A stretch of DNA of 64,000 nt, from NCBI GenBank assembly GCA_015057325.1, contig SVEQ01000007.1, positions 162,593 to 226,592 of the forward strand. Reading direction: 5' to 3'. The position numbers and the translations under genes are program-made. Numbering within the stretch: the stretch's first letter is position 1; each line of letters begins with the position of its first letter. Below, piece by piece: positions 50,910 through 61,600 of this stretch. This DNA comes from Lachnospiraceae bacterium (lineage in GTDB: Bacteria; Bacillota; Clostridia; Lachnospirales; Lachnospiraceae). A model generated the notes under the pieces. The model was given only the letters and a program-made list of their open reading frames with translations, was not told the DNA's origin and searched no databases.

Positions 50910-52658
50910 ATGAATCGTAGTAAGTTAAGTTCTGAAGCTTACATGGCGATAAATGTTCCCGAAAACGTCAGAGAAAAGAGCCTTAATCTTAATGTGGGAT
51001 ACAGCAGTTATTTTGACGAGTGGGAACTTATTATACGATATACAGGAAACTTAGATAATATAAGAGATGAACTTGAGATTAATATTGAAGAATTACTCGG
51101 GGGATATGCAATTGTGCGTATTCCCCGTTTTCTTATAGATGAACTTTCCATGTATCCACAGATAGATTATATAGAAAAGCCCAAATCGCTTATCCTTTCC
51201 GACATAAATGGCGTTAAGGAGTCGTGTGTGACAAGAGTAAGACTGCCCGATTTTAATCTGACCGGTCGTGGTGTACTCGTAGCGTGTCTTGATTCGGGAG
51301 TCGATATCTTTCATCCGGATTTTCAAAATGATGATAACACGACAAGAATTGTTGGCTTGTGGGATCAGACGGTTCCCGGCAACCCGCCCGACGGATTTAG
51401 AACCGGAAGCTTCTACACATCTGATGATATTAACGAGGCAATAAGTCAAAGGTTGTTCGATGTAGATGTTATGCAGAATTATATATTTCCGTACGACAGT
51501 ACGGGACACGGTACAGCTGTGCTTGGCATAATGGCAGGTAACGGTAGGGCATCGTCTAGCGTTAATGCCGGTATGGCGCCAAAAGCAGAGATTGTGGCTG
51601 TCAAACTTGGCAATCCCGATGACAGAGGTTTTCCAAGAACAACACAGTTGATGCTTGCGGTTGATTTTGCAATTCGTTATGCAATTAATCTTAATAAACC
51701 GATAGCAATCAACATAAGCTTTGGCAACAATTACGGTGCACACAATGGAAACTCTATATTGGAAAGATATTTAGATATGGTAGCAAACACATATCAAACA
51801 TCGATAGTTGTTGGAACCGGCAATGAAGGGATAACCGCAAGACATGCATCGGGAGTTGTATTGCGAGGACGAGATGAAGTCGTTGAAATCTACGTGGGAG
51901 AATATTTAACTGCGTTTAATATTCAGATATGGAAAATGTTTCAGGATGATTTTGAGGTTTATATAGAGACACCGTTTGGAAGAAGATTGGGTCCAATTAA
52001 TGATTTATCAGAACTTATTAGTTTTCAAACATCGGGAAACAATGTATATGCATATTACGGAGAACCTACACCCTATAACAAAGAGCAGGAAATCTATATA
52101 TCGATAAGTGCGGTAAATGATTACGTCTCTTCGGGAGTGTGGAAGATAAGACTTACTCCCAAACAGATTGTTTCGGGAGCATATGACATGTATCTTCCTG
52201 TTTCCGGAAGTACGACATCAGAGGTTTCATTTATAAGACCGGACACCTTTGGTACGATATCAATTCCTGCAACGGCAAAATATGTAATATCCGTGGCAGC
52301 CTACGATTCGTATAACGATACATATGCAGCATTTTCAGGAAGAGGAGTGGATATCTTGGACGGCTACACCCCTTTTAAACCTGATATATCAGCGCCGGGA
52401 GTCAATATTAATTCCACAAGCGTTGGCGGTGGGTACGGCACTTACTCGGGCACTTCTTTTGCTGCACCGTTTGTAACAGGGGCGGCTGCACTTCTTATGC
52501 AATACGGTATTGTTGACGGCAATGATAAGTATTTATACGGTGAGAAATTAAGGGCGGCTCTGATTAAAGGTGCAAGGCCACTTTCGGTTCAACAATTTTT
52601 CCCTTCACCTTTGCTTGGTTGGGGCGCACTTTGTGTGGCAGACAGCATCAAATTGTGA
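50910..52658 (+). CDS. Subtilisin-like serine protease, Csp-type (S8)
   Basis: A 582-residue S8 protease with catalytic Asp in ACLDSGVDIFHPDF (about residue 130), His in DSTGHGTAVLGIMAG (about 203) and Ser in GTSFAAPFVTGAA (about 518). An N-terminal pro-like region (about 1-95) precedes the catalytic domain. The insert between the His and Ser blocks (about 320-460) is beta-rich. This layout is that of the clostridial CspA/B/C proteins, some of which process germination enzymes; similar proteins also occur in non-sporulating Lachnospiraceae. No signal peptide is seen. A strong AAGGAG site precedes ATG 50910. Physiological target is unknown. Confidence 0.88.
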   Translation: MNRSKLSSEAYMAINVPENVREKSLNLNVGYSSYFDEWELIIRYTGNLDNIRDELEINIEELLGGYAIVRIPRFLIDELSMYPQIDYIEKPKSLILSDINGVKESCVTRVRLPDFNLTGRGVLVACLDSGVDIFHPDFQNDDNTTRIVGLWDQTVPGNPPDGFRTGSFYTSDDINEAISQRLFDVDVMQNYIFPYDSTGHGTAVLGIMAGNGRASSSVNAGMAPKAEIVAVKLGNPDDRGFPRTTQLMLAVDFAIRYAINLNKPIAINISFGNNYGAHNGNSILERYLDMVANTYQTSIVVGTGNEGITARHASGVVLRGRDEVVEIYVGEYLTAFNIQIWKMFQDDFEVYIETPFGRRLGPINDLSELISFQTSGNNVYAYYGEPTPYNKEQEIYISISAVNDYVSSGVWKIRLTPKQIVSGAYDMYLPVSGSTTSEVSFIRPDTFGTISIPATAKYVISVAAYDSYNDTYAAFSGRGVDILDGYTPFKPDISAPGVNINSTSVGGGYGTYSGTSFAAPFVTGAAALLMQYGIVDGNDKYLYGEKLRAALIKGARPLSVQQFFPSPLLGWGALCVADSIKL

Positions 52659-52664
52659 TATAAT
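52656..52664 (+). promoter_or_regulatory. Extended -10 promoter of the downstream operon
   Basis: TGATATAAT: the TGA stop of the protease gene doubles as the TGn extension of a perfect TATAAT (52659-52664). There is no good -35 at the right distance. The start codon of the next gene is 39 bases downstream. Confidence 0.55.
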
Positions 52665-52702
52665 ACAAGGGACTATTTTTATTAATTAATAAGGAGCACA
52701 AT

Positions 52703-55081
52703 ATGACGGACCAAATTAGACGATACACCAAGGTATTTCTAACTTTATGCCTGATGACAGCACTTGTTTTTATTCCTAACATTTATGCAAGTGCAGGCAA
52801 AAACAGTACTAAGATTATTAAGAAAAATGATAAATTCAAAGTTGAGGCCGAGTACGGTCTCGGTGGTATTATTCTCTACGATTATCCTATGCAGGTAGAG
52901 GTTACAATTGAAAGCGAGGAGGATTTTTCGGGAATAATCAGATTGATGCCGTATGCGGAGTATGGCGAGAAGTTTGTGGCAAGAGGTAAGAGAGTAAGTA
53001 TTGCTGCGGGTGAGACGAAGACGTTTACGTTAACTATGGATACGCCGTCGAGTTCTTCGGCAGTAAAGCTTGCACTTGTCAATGATAAGGACAAGGTGAT
53101 ATACGAGGAGAGATCCAATTTAAGTATTCAGAATGCAGGCGCAAGCACATATGTGGGCGTATTGTCTGATGATTATTCGGGTGTTGGCTACTTCAACGGT
53201 GTAAGCGTTGATGTGGGAGGCAATTCCAATGTAATGAGCACAATTGCGCTTGATAAGGATTCATTCCCTGATAATTCGAGGGTTTTAAGTCCGATGAGTT
53301 ACATTGTAGTTGACAATTTTGATACCTCGACACTTTCAAAAGAGCAGTATGAAGCACTTAAAGAGTGGGTTAAGAACGGCGGAGTTTTGGTGCTTTCTCT
53401 TGGAAGTCATTATCAGAATGTTTTATCAGGTATCGGTGATGATTTTGTATCCGGAACGGTCGGTAATGTTTCTAATAAGACACTTACATGGTATGGCGTT
53501 GAAGAAGACTACGTTCTTGAGAACGTTGAGACAGTTGACTTTGTGTTAAATGATGGTGAGTATCTTACACATTTTGTTTCTGATAATGCAGCGGCAACAG
53601 TTTCCTACGGAACAGGTAGTGTTGTCGTGCTTTCGTATGCCCTTTCGATGGAGCCGTTTTCCAATTATGCAAGAAGAACGGACGTAACTTCTCTTATGGT
53701 GACGAACACTGTTAACTCATCATTATTGAACATGTTGAACGGATATAGTTATAACAGACGTATGAATCTTGGAGAAGAACTTGCGAAAATATCCGGTACA
53801 ACCAAGGTTCCAAGTGCTCTTCTTTACGGATTGTTGCTTGTAACTTATGTGGTACTTGTAGGTCCAATATTGTATCTCATATTAAAAAAGAATAATAAAC
53901 GCGAGAAAATATGGCTTGCAATTCCGCTTGTATCTCTTGCATTTACAGGAGTTATTTACCTTACAAGTTTCATTTATCGTGTTAAAAAACCGCTTGTTAA
54001 CACGTTCGCGTATATTGATGTTACAGCTAATGCTGCGGTAGAGGATGCGTATGTCAATGTAATTTGTCCAAGAGCAAAGAAATATAATTTTACATTATCC
54101 GATAAGTATTCTGATTTTACGTGCAATACAAGCACTTATGATTACAGTCTCTTTGGTAACAATTCCAATAAGGATCATGATTACAATTTCATGTATATCG
54201 ATAACGGTTCAGGCGGGGAGATTCAGTTTAATGCAGGCTCGACCTTCGATGAGTATAACTTTGGAGTAAAGCGTGTGCTTGATGCGGATATGGGAAAATT
54301 TTTGTTGGATCTTGATTGCCAGACCGGTACTTTGTCGGGAAATGTAACCAATAATACTGCGTATGACCTCAAGGATGTTGTTATTAACTTTGAGAATCGT
54401 TTCTATCTTGCGGGAGATATGAAAAAGGGAGAGACGGTATCAATTAATCCAAGCAAGGTTCAACAAAGTTACGGTTACGGTTTCTTTACTCAGCAGATAA
54501 CATACAATTCAAATGAAACAAAACAGCAAAATATCAATTCCAATATTGAAAACACATTGGATATGACGGCCTTCAATCAAGGATGCGTATGGGGTACGGT
54601 TGATTCGTATTCTTCGCAGGTGTTTGAGGGGGATAAATATAAATACAGTGGTTGTGCGGTAATTATTCAGCAGTACAACCAGTCTTACAGTGATGTTACC
54701 GGATCATTTTGCCCGAATATTAATACTATGATGGAAGATGTAAAAGGTGACTGCGATACGCAGCTTGGAATGATATACAGCAGCGAAGTGGTAGTGACAT
54801 ATACATTTGCCTCATTTGGTGATGTAGAGGTGTTGGCGATTGATACGAGCAATGTAGACACCTCATACACAATTGCGGATGTGTATGCTTACAATTACGA
54901 AACAGAGACGTATGATCCGATTTTTGCTGACAGCGACACGTTAAGCAGCGGACAGCTCAAGCCTTATATCCAGGGTGGCTTGCTCAAACTTAAATATGAA
55001 AAACCGCTTGACGGAGGGGATATCAATCAGTACTCGGAAACAGCAATGCCACGTATTTTGGCGTATGGGGCGGCTAAATAG
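52703..55081 (+). CDS. Secreted/membrane protein with GATase-like domain
   Basis: A 792-residue protein with a signal peptide (about 1-32, ending ASA). An Ig-like beta domain follows (about 45-145), then a Rossmann/GATase-like region (about 150-330, YVGVLSDDYSGVGYF, SYIVVDNFDTSTL, WVKNGGVLVLSLGSH). Two membrane segments lie at about 375-425 (LLYGLLLVTYVVLVGPILYLIL and IWLAIPLVSLAFTGVIYLTSFIY), and a long outer beta-rich C-terminus ends the protein. The layout resembles proteins encoded with MoxR/DUF58 and GldF/GldG-like exporters. Its catalytic residues were not identified, so the GATase-like fold may be only a binding domain. It heads the operon that continues to the window end. Confidence 0.68.
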   Translation: MTDQIRRYTKVFLTLCLMTALVFIPNIYASAGKNSTKIIKKNDKFKVEAEYGLGGIILYDYPMQVEVTIESEEDFSGIIRLMPYAEYGEKFVARGKRVSIAAGETKTFTLTMDTPSSSSAVKLALVNDKDKVIYEERSNLSIQNAGASTYVGVLSDDYSGVGYFNGVSVDVGGNSNVMSTIALDKDSFPDNSRVLSPMSYIVVDNFDTSTLSKEQYEALKEWVKNGGVLVLSLGSHYQNVLSGIGDDFVSGTVGNVSNKTLTWYGVEEDYVLENVETVDFVLNDGEYLTHFVSDNAAATVSYGTGSVVVLSYALSMEPFSNYARRTDVTSLMVTNTVNSSLLNMLNGYSYNRRMNLGEELAKISGTTKVPSALLYGLLLVTYVVLVGPILYLILKKNNKREKIWLAIPLVSLAFTGVIYLTSFIYRVKKPLVNTFAYIDVTANAAVEDAYVNVICPRAKKYNFTLSDKYSDFTCNTSTYDYSLFGNNSNKDHDYNFMYIDNGSGGEIQFNAGSTFDEYNFGVKRVLDADMGKFLLDLDCQTGTLSGNVTNNTAYDLKDVVINFENRFYLAGDMKKGETVSINPSKVQQSYGYGFFTQQITYNSNETKQQNINSNIENTLDMTAFNQGCVWGTVDSYSSQVFEGDKYKYSGCAVIIQQYNQSYSDVTGSFCPNINTMMEDVKGDCDTQLGMIYSSEVVVTYTFASFGDVEVLAIDTSNVDTSYTIADVYAYNYETETYDPIFADSDTLSSGQLKPYIQGGLLKLKYEKPLDGGDINQYSETAMPRILAYGAAK

Positions 55082-55096
55082 GAAAGGAGGTCATGT

Positions 55097-56026
55097 ATGT
55101 TAGACATAAATCATTTAACAAAAAGATACGGCAAGTTTCTTGCTGTCAATGACCTTAATCTTCACATAGATAAAGGTGAAATATTCGGTTTTGTAGGACC
55201 TAACGGTGCGGGTAAAACCACTACAATGAAGATAGTATGCGGACTTTTGGATGCAACGGCAGGAAGTGTTACGGTAGATGGTGTCGATGCACTTAAATGT
55301 TCCAAAGATATTAAGAGAAAAGTAGGTTATGTTCCGGACTTTTTTGGAGTATATGATAATCTTAAGACAATGGAATATATGGAGTTCTTCGGCTCTATGT
55401 ATGGCATGAGCAAGGAGGATGTTGATGAGGTGGCCGACGGACTTCTTGAGTTGGTTAATCTTTCGGATAAGAAAGATGTGTTTGTAGATACATTGTCAAG
55501 AGGTATGAAGCAGAGACTTTGTGTTGCAAGAGCACTTATTCACAACCCCGATTTGCTTGTTCTTGATGAGCCTAATTCAGGGCTTGACCCAAGAGCAAGA
55601 TTTGAGATGAAGGAAGTTCTTAAGAACTTAGGTTCAATGGGTAAGACAATAATTATCAGTTCTCATATTCTGCCTGAACTTTCAGAGATGTGTACAAGTA
55701 TCGGAATTATGGACAAAGGTCATCTTGTAACGGCAGGACATGTAGATGAGATTATGAATAATTCAGGTGGAGCAAGTAAGCTTCACATTCAGATAGTTGG
55801 AATGGACAACAGAGATGATATAAGAACGTTTATGGCTGAACAGCCCAATGTAACCAAGGTTAATTTCATGGAAGATGAAGTGCTTGTATCATTTAACGGC
55901 GGCGAGATGGAGGCTGCAAACCTTCTTAAGAATATTATCGGCAGAGGAATTGCGGTAAGTGGCTTCTATAAGGAAAAGGAGAATCTTGAGTCGTTATTCT
56001 TGGAGATTACAGGGGGTAGCAATTAA
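55097..56026 (+). CDS. ABC transporter ATP-binding protein
   Basis: A 309-residue ABC ATPase with Walker A GPNGAGKTT (about residues 36-44), signature LSRGMKQRL (about 136), Walker B LLVLDEPNSGLDPRA (about 155) and the switch region IISSHILPELSEMC. The C-terminal 80 residues form a small regulatory domain (LHIQIVGMDNRDDIRTF). It belongs to the CcmA/GldA-like family and partners the ABC-2 permease whose ATG overlaps its stop by one base. AAAGGAGG precedes ATG 55097. Substrate is unknown; the setting suggests a role in envelope assembly. Confidence 0.92.
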   Translation: MLDINHLTKRYGKFLAVNDLNLHIDKGEIFGFVGPNGAGKTTTMKIVCGLLDATAGSVTVDGVDALKCSKDIKRKVGYVPDFFGVYDNLKTMEYMEFFGSMYGMSKEDVDEVADGLLELVNLSDKKDVFVDTLSRGMKQRLCVARALIHNPDLLVLDEPNSGLDPRARFEMKEVLKNLGSMGKTIIISSHILPELSEMCTSIGIMDKGHLVTAGHVDEIMNNSGGASKLHIQIVGMDNRDDIRTFMAEQPNVTKVNFMEDEVLVSFNGGEMEAANLLKNIIGRGIAVSGFYKEKENLESLFLEITGGSN

Positions 56027-57003
56027 TGAAAAAACAATTAAGAATCAATCCAATTCTGAAAAAGGAAATGGTTGTCGGTTCGCGAAGCATGAAGATGTCG
56101 TGGGCAATCATGGGTGTATCGGCAATCCTTACTGCGATAGTTGTATTTACTTTGCTTATAAGTCAGCTTACGGCTGCTGCGGGTGCAATCTATGATTATT
56201 CAAACCTTGTAGTTCTCTTTCCTGTACTTGGTATTGCTGAATGTGTAATGCTTAGTCTTATGGTTCCGGTTATTACTTCAGGTTCGATATCGGGAGAAAG
56301 AGAGAAACAGACACTTGATATTATGTTAACCACGCCGATTTCACCCTTTTCAATTGTGCTTGGCAAACTTATGTCGGCTATGATGATTGTAATGATGTAC
56401 ATGATTGCAAGTGTACCTATTATGGCTATAGCGTTTGTCCTTGGAGGACTTTCATGGTGGAATCTTATAGGCTTGTTCATAATCCTTATCTACCTTGGAA
56501 TATATGTGGGTAGTGTCGGAATATTCTGTTCAAGTGTTGTTAAGAAATCCATTGCGGCAACAATACTTACAATAGTTATCGGCTTGGCGATTATTATCGG
56601 AACGTCACTCATTTACAGCGTGACAATGTCGATTGCGACTATGTATTATATGACATCAGGAACAATGAAGCCGGATTATTACTTAGGACCTGTATTTGTA
56701 TTCTTGTTTAATCCTTACTCACCTATATTTGATTTCATGGTAAGAGCAATGAGCGATTCAAGTATATACGATATGGTTTCTAACGCACAACTTCATCCGC
56801 TTGTGGCGTTGATGTATAGATTTTGGATTCCGATTTCAATGGGAATTAATCTCTTGATTTCTTTCGGATTCTTAAAACTTGCTGCAGCAAGAGTTGGTAA
56901 TGTTAAGACAAAGAAGGTTAAGAAGACAAATAATAAGGTTAACAACCAGGCGGCTACAGCTGCAGTTCCTGAAACAAAGAGTAGTGATAATCAAGGCAAT
57001 TAA
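56026..57003 (+). CDS. ABC-2 type permease
   Basis: A 325-residue membrane protein with six main hydrophobic segments. It has the family block SGSISGEREKQTLDIMLTTPISPFSIVLGKL (split over about residues 85-115), which contains the ERE and LLxTP features of GldF/NatB-like ABC-2 permeases. The last 30 residues are basic and polar (KTKKVKKTNNKVNN) and end in a stretch that has been duplicated into the downstream spacer. It overlaps the ATPase gene by one base. Confidence 0.88.
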   Translation: MKKQLRINPILKKEMVVGSRSMKMSWAIMGVSAILTAIVVFTLLISQLTAAAGAIYDYSNLVVLFPVLGIAECVMLSLMVPVITSGSISGEREKQTLDIMLTTPISPFSIVLGKLMSAMMIVMMYMIASVPIMAIAFVLGGLSWWNLIGLFIILIYLGIYVGSVGIFCSSVVKKSIAATILTIVIGLAIIIGTSLIYSVTMSIATMYYMTSGTMKPDYYLGPVFVFLFNPYSPIFDFMVRAMSDSSIYDMVSNAQLHPLVALMYRFWIPISMGINLLISFGFLKLAAARVGNVKTKKVKKTNNKVNNQAATAAVPETKSSDNQGN

Positions 57004-57056
57004 GGTAAAACAAAGAAATAGAAACAATCAAGGTAATTAAGGTGAAGCAAAAATAG
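56989..57056 (+). repeat. Imperfect tandem duplication at the permease stop codon
   Basis: Bases 56989-57021 and 57026-57056 share the pattern AATCAAGG-AATTAAGGT-AA-CAAA-AAATAG. The first copy spans the last codons and stop of the permease gene; the second is non-coding spacer. It looks like a recent slippage duplication that relocated or lengthened the spacer before the next gene. Confidence 0.6.
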
Positions 57057-57086
57057 TAACGATTAAGGCAAGTAACAGGAGAAGCA

Positions 57087-58631
57087 ATGGATAAGAAGAT
57101 AGCAACATTTGTCAAAAAAGTTAGAAAAAGACTTTCCAAGCAGACAATAATTGATACAACGATAGTGTCTTTAATTGTGGGTTTTATTGTTGCTGTCATT
57201 GAACTTGTAATTTCCCTTTTCGTACCAAACTATTACGCAATACCTGTTGCCATTGAAATAGTTATTGTTTCGTTTTTCCTTTCGCTTGTTTTAGCTAGAA
57301 TGAGAACACCGTCTCTTGAAAAAGCAGCATTGATTGCAGATTCAAAGGGACACAAAGAAAAAATAACAACGGCACTTGGACTTGTCGGACGTGAAGATGC
57401 ATTTTGTATATTGCAAAAGCAGGATGCAATTAAAACGATTGAGAACTTCAATATTAAAAAGGAATTTCCGCTCAGATTTCCGGCAAAAAGAATGGGGATA
57501 CTTTTGCTGCTTGCGGTAGCATTTTGCGTAACATCTTTAATTGATACGCCTGCCAAACGACTTGCGACGACAAGACATGATGTCAAAAAGATTGCCTATG
57601 AGGAAGAGAAAAAGCTTGAAGAAGCCAAGAAGAAAATAGAAAAAGTCGATGCGTTAAGTGCAGAAGAAAAGGAAAGGCTTGAAAAGGAAATAGACGAGGC
57701 CGCACGTGATATGAAAAAGGCCGATTCCTACGAGGATCTTAAAAAGGCAGAGGATAGAGTAACCAAGAAGATAGAAAAGGAAGCCGAAACCTTAAAGGAT
57801 GCAAAAGCCAAGGAAGCGTTGTCTGACGTGACCAATAAAGCCAAAAAAGATTGGGCAAAGCGCGTGGAACAGGCAAGGCAGGAAGCAAAAGAAGCGCAAA
57901 AAAAGGCAGTGTCAGGTGATGATAAGTCGGCACAAAACGCATATGAGAGTATGAAAAAACTTGCCGAAATGAGTGGTGATGAACAACTTAAAACCGCGGC
58001 AGACAATTACAAATCATCAGGCTATGATAATGAGGAATATTTAAAAGCAACCAAAGCCTTAAAGGAATCAGAAGGCAAAGAGTACGCAGAAAACAAAGAG
58101 GGGCAAAACGGTCAGCAAGGCCAACAAGGTCAGCAAGGCCAAAACGGACAACAAAGTCAAAATGGCCAGCAAGGACAAAATGGTCAGCAAGGCCAACAAG
58201 GTCAGCAGGGCCAAAACGGTCAGAATGGACAAAATGGTCAGAATGGGCAGAATGGTCAAAATGGACAGAATGACGGACAAGGCACAAACGGCCAAAATGG
58301 AAACGGTGGACAAAACCCAGGCTCCGGAACAGGACCGGGCTGGAATAAAGGCAGCAAAAACGGTGCAGAGCGTTCGGCTAAAATTAATGAGAATGTGACT
58401 ATACCCAAAGGCGAACTTGGAGATGATGACAATCTTACAGGTAAAGCCAATGGTAACGATACATCTAAGAAACAACAATCAAAACAATCCGTTACTTGGG
58501 CGGGAGACAAGGTTGATTACGGTTCGGTATCTGCCAAGTATAAGGAGAAGGCATATAAGAAGGTTAACGGATCCAATTATCCGGGTAGTATGAAGGAGAA
58601 GATAAGACATTACTTTGATGGGTTAGAGTAA
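57087..58631 (+). CDS. Membrane coiled-coil protein with Gly-Gln-Asn repeat
   Basis: A 514-residue protein. Two N-terminal membrane segments (about 27-47 and 52-72) precede a region LEKAALIADSKGHKEKITTALGL similar to DUF4175-type proteins, and a third hydrophobic segment lies at about 138-152. A long Lys/Glu/Ala coiled coil follows (about 165-320). Residues about 338-395 are a low-complexity GQN/GQQ repeat. The C-terminus ends VSAKYKEKAYKKVNGSNYPGSMKEKIRHYFDGLE, split here over its last 34 residues, a form common to envelope proteins of this operon type. Function is unknown; genes with MoxR and DUF58 neighbours often act in envelope or protein-complex assembly. Confidence 0.72.
   Translation: MDKKIATFVKKVRKRLSKQTIIDTTIVSLIVGFIVAVIELVISLFVPNYYAIPVAIEIVIVSFFLSLVLARMRTPSLEKAALIADSKGHKEKITTALGLVGREDAFCILQKQDAIKTIENFNIKKEFPLRFPAKRMGILLLLAVAFCVTSLIDTPAKRLATTRHDVKKIAYEEEKKLEEAKKKIEKVDALSAEEKERLEKEIDEAARDMKKADSYEDLKKAEDRVTKKIEKEAETLKDAKAKEALSDVTNKAKKDWAKRVEQARQEAKEAQKKAVSGDDKSAQNAYESMKKLAEMSGDEQLKTAADNYKSSGYDNEEYLKATKALKESEGKEYAENKEGQNGQQGQQGQQGQNGQQSQNGQQGQNGQQGQQGQQGQNGQNGQNGQNGQNGQNGQNDGQGTNGQNGNGGQNPGSGTGPGWNKGSKNGAERSAKINENVTIPKGELGDDDNLTGKANGNDTSKKQQSKQSVTWAGDKVDYGSVSAKYKEKAYKKVNGSNYPGSMKEKIRHYFDGLE
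58101..58270 (+). repeat. Tandem 9-base repeat encoding GQN/GQQ
   Basis: About 19 copies of a degenerate 9-base unit (GGTCAGCAA / GGACAGAAT / GGCCAAAAC) encode Gly-Gln-Gln and Gly-Gln-Asn triplets inside the coiled-coil membrane protein. Units vary mainly at third positions, and the reading frame is preserved. Copy number is likely variable between strains. Confidence 0.85.
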
Positions 58632-58653
58632 ATGTAACGAAAGGGGTAAGCCT

Positions 58654-61600
58654 ATGGCGGAAAGAAAAAGGATTGCGGTATTAGTTGGACAGGCTGATGA
58701 ATATAATCAGAGTCGATTTATAACGGCGTTAGTAGGACGGGCATTTGAATATGACATGAATGTCTGCGTGTTTTCTATGTATAGGAAATATCAGGACGTA
58801 GAGAATCGTGAGAAGGGCGAGTCTAACATTTTTAAACTTTTCAATCCTGATAAGTTTGACGGCGTTGTGTTTATGAAGGATACAATACAAACTGCCGGTA
58901 TTGCAGATGAAGCAGAGCAAAGATTGCATGACGAATACAAAGGTCCTGTTATCGTTATCGAAAAGGAAAGTGAATATTTTGAAAGTGTGTATACCGACGG
59001 CTACAGTTCTGTCAAGGAAATAGTTACACACTTGATTGAAGTGCATGGCTTTAATAAGCTTGCATTTCTTTCCGGTAAGGAATGGCATCGCCACTCAAAG
59101 CAGCGTTTGGCAGCATTTAAAGATGCCTTAACAGAGCATGGCATAGAGCCTGATGACAATCTTATCGTTCACGGTGATTTCTGGTATAACAGCGGTGAAA
59201 AATGTGCGGACCACCTTATGGAGTTAAAAGATGGTCTTCCACAGGCTGTAGTTTGTGCCAATGATGCTATGGCAATCGGACTTTGTAAAGCATTTGAAGA
59301 GCGTGGCATTAGGGTGCCTGATGATATCGCGGTTGTAAGTTATGATTCTACGGAAGAAGGTCAGACAAGTCCTAAGACAATAACTTCTGCAATTGCACCG
59401 ACGGAAGAGCTTGGTGTATATGCAATTGATTATATTAAGGGTAAATTAGATTCTACAGAAGTGCCGGAGTTTGCTATCAGCCCTAAAATGTTGATTGGTG
59501 AAAGTTGTGGATGTCATGAAACTACTATGCCGTCACTTTCTAAACGACGTAAGGAGTGGGGTACCGACATTTCAGATGATAGATTTGCTTCTGTTAATAA
59601 TTTCATGAGAGAGGATATCATTTGTCAGTCGACCCTTATGGAATGTATAAGCACAATCCATTCGTATGCTTATCAGATAGATGGTGTTGACAGTTTCCAT
59701 TTGTGTCTTTGCAATCCTTGGAAATACCTTGACGGTGTATTGGATGAAAATGGCGAAAATGCAGATATTGGTATTGGTAATGTGTCGACGCTTCATGTCA
59801 AGAGTGACGGTTATACCGATATGATGATTCACGCAATAAGGTATAACAACAACCGACAGGGTAATCACGTAAGTCTTACAAAGACTTTTCCGTCAAAGGA
59901 CATTCTTCCAAGTCTGGATGAAGAGTCACCTTATCCAAGGGCTTACTATTTCACACCTGTATTTTTCGAGGGAGAGTGTTACGGATATGCTGCGGTTAAT
60001 TACGGACAGAAACCCAGATGCTACGACGAGACGTATCGTTTGTGGCTTAATGCTGTATGCATAGGTATGGAGTGTATTAGAAGAAACAGGGTAATCGAGT
60101 CGCTCGAAGAGAAGCTTGAGAGCATGAGGGTAAGTAAGTTCGACATTAATACCACTGCTTACGAGAGTCTAAATGATGATGAAAAGCAAGAATACGAGCT
60201 TACCGAAAAGATACTCGATGAAAACCTGCTCACATATCATTTCCAGCCGATAGTGCGTGTTTCTGACGGTAGCATTTACTCTTACGAAGCGCTTATGCGC
60301 GCAACCACTGATAAATGGATATCACCACTTTCGATTATCAAGTATGCCAGCATGCAGGGACGTCTTATTGATGTAGAGCGCGGCACCTTCCTAAACGTAC
60401 TTGGCATAGTGGATGCAAACAGGGATAACTTTGGCAGTGCAAAGGTGTTTATCAACAGTATTCCGGGAGTTAAGTTAAATGATTCCGATTACGATAAGAC
60501 AAGCGAACTGCTTAGTAAATACAGTGACGTTGCGGTAGTTGAGCTTACTGAAGAAGCTGAACTTACAGATGAAGATTTGGATGCTCTTAAGGAACATTTC
60601 AAGAATTTGAATGTGCAGACGGCGGTTGATGATTACGGAACCGGTTATTCGAATATAAGTAATCTGTTAAGGTACATGCCTAATTACGTTAAGATTGACC
60701 GCTCGCTCCTTAGTGAGATCCAAAACAAACCGCAGAAGCAGCATTTTGTCCGAGAGATAATAGAGTTTTGTCATGATAACGGTATTATGGCACTTGCAGA
60801 GGGTGTCGAGACAACAGATGAACTTCAGATGGTAATACATCTTGGTGCGGATTTGATACAGGGTTATTATACGGCGAAGCCTTCAGCAGATATCGTGACA
60901 CATATTGATGAGAAGGTTGCAAGGGAAGTTGTTGCCTATTATCAAGAGAGAATGGACGGTGCTAACAAGCACATTTATTATGCAGGTAAGTCTAACCGTG
61001 TTTCGCTTAACGGCCTTGTTAAGGACGGTTGTACGGATATTGTTGTTGGTCAGGAAGAAATGGTATTTAAGGATATTGCAATCATTGGTACACCTTCGTT
61101 AAAGACGGATATGCATATGTTGATTGAACCCGGATATGTTGGACGAATTGAGCTTGAGAATGTGTATTTTTCAAATGTTAAGAACCGCCCATGTATCGAG
61201 GTTGAACCGGGTGCTGATGTCACAATTGTTTTAAAGGGTAATAATGAATTGCATGGCTCGGGTATCAAAGTTGCAGATGGTGCAAAGCTTGTGTTTGAAG
61301 GAGACGGAACACTCGACCTTGATTTAAATGCACCTGAGTACTATGGAATCGGTAATGACTTAAACTCAAAACATGGCGACATTATCTTCGAGCAGGACGG
61401 AAAGATTTCCATACGAAGTAACGGTAAGAAGGGTATATGTATCGGCTCGGGACTTGGTGGTGTTATCAAGGTATTAAGAGGTCATTATATACTTCGAATT
61501 AACGGTGATACATGTGTAGGTATAGGCGCATATTACAGTGATGCCAAGCTTGAGATTGATTCGTGTCTTATGGAGGTTGATTTGGGCGCACTTCACTGCG

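Noticed and set aside
51093..51743. 216-residue open frame on the minus strand
   Set aside because: Antisense to the catalytic part of the S8 protease; composition is that of a reverse-frame shadow.
50910..52658. Lantibiotic-type processing protease for the Gly/Cys peptide
   Set aside because: No modification enzyme, dedicated exporter or leader-like precursor; the protease has the Csp layout and the opposite orientation.
58101..58270. CRISPR-like array
   Set aside because: The repeats are contiguous 9-base coding units without spacers and stay in frame with a membrane protein.
58068..58510. Several repetitive minus-strand frames
   Set aside because: They are reverse readings of the GQN repeat, which keeps all six frames open for a stretch.
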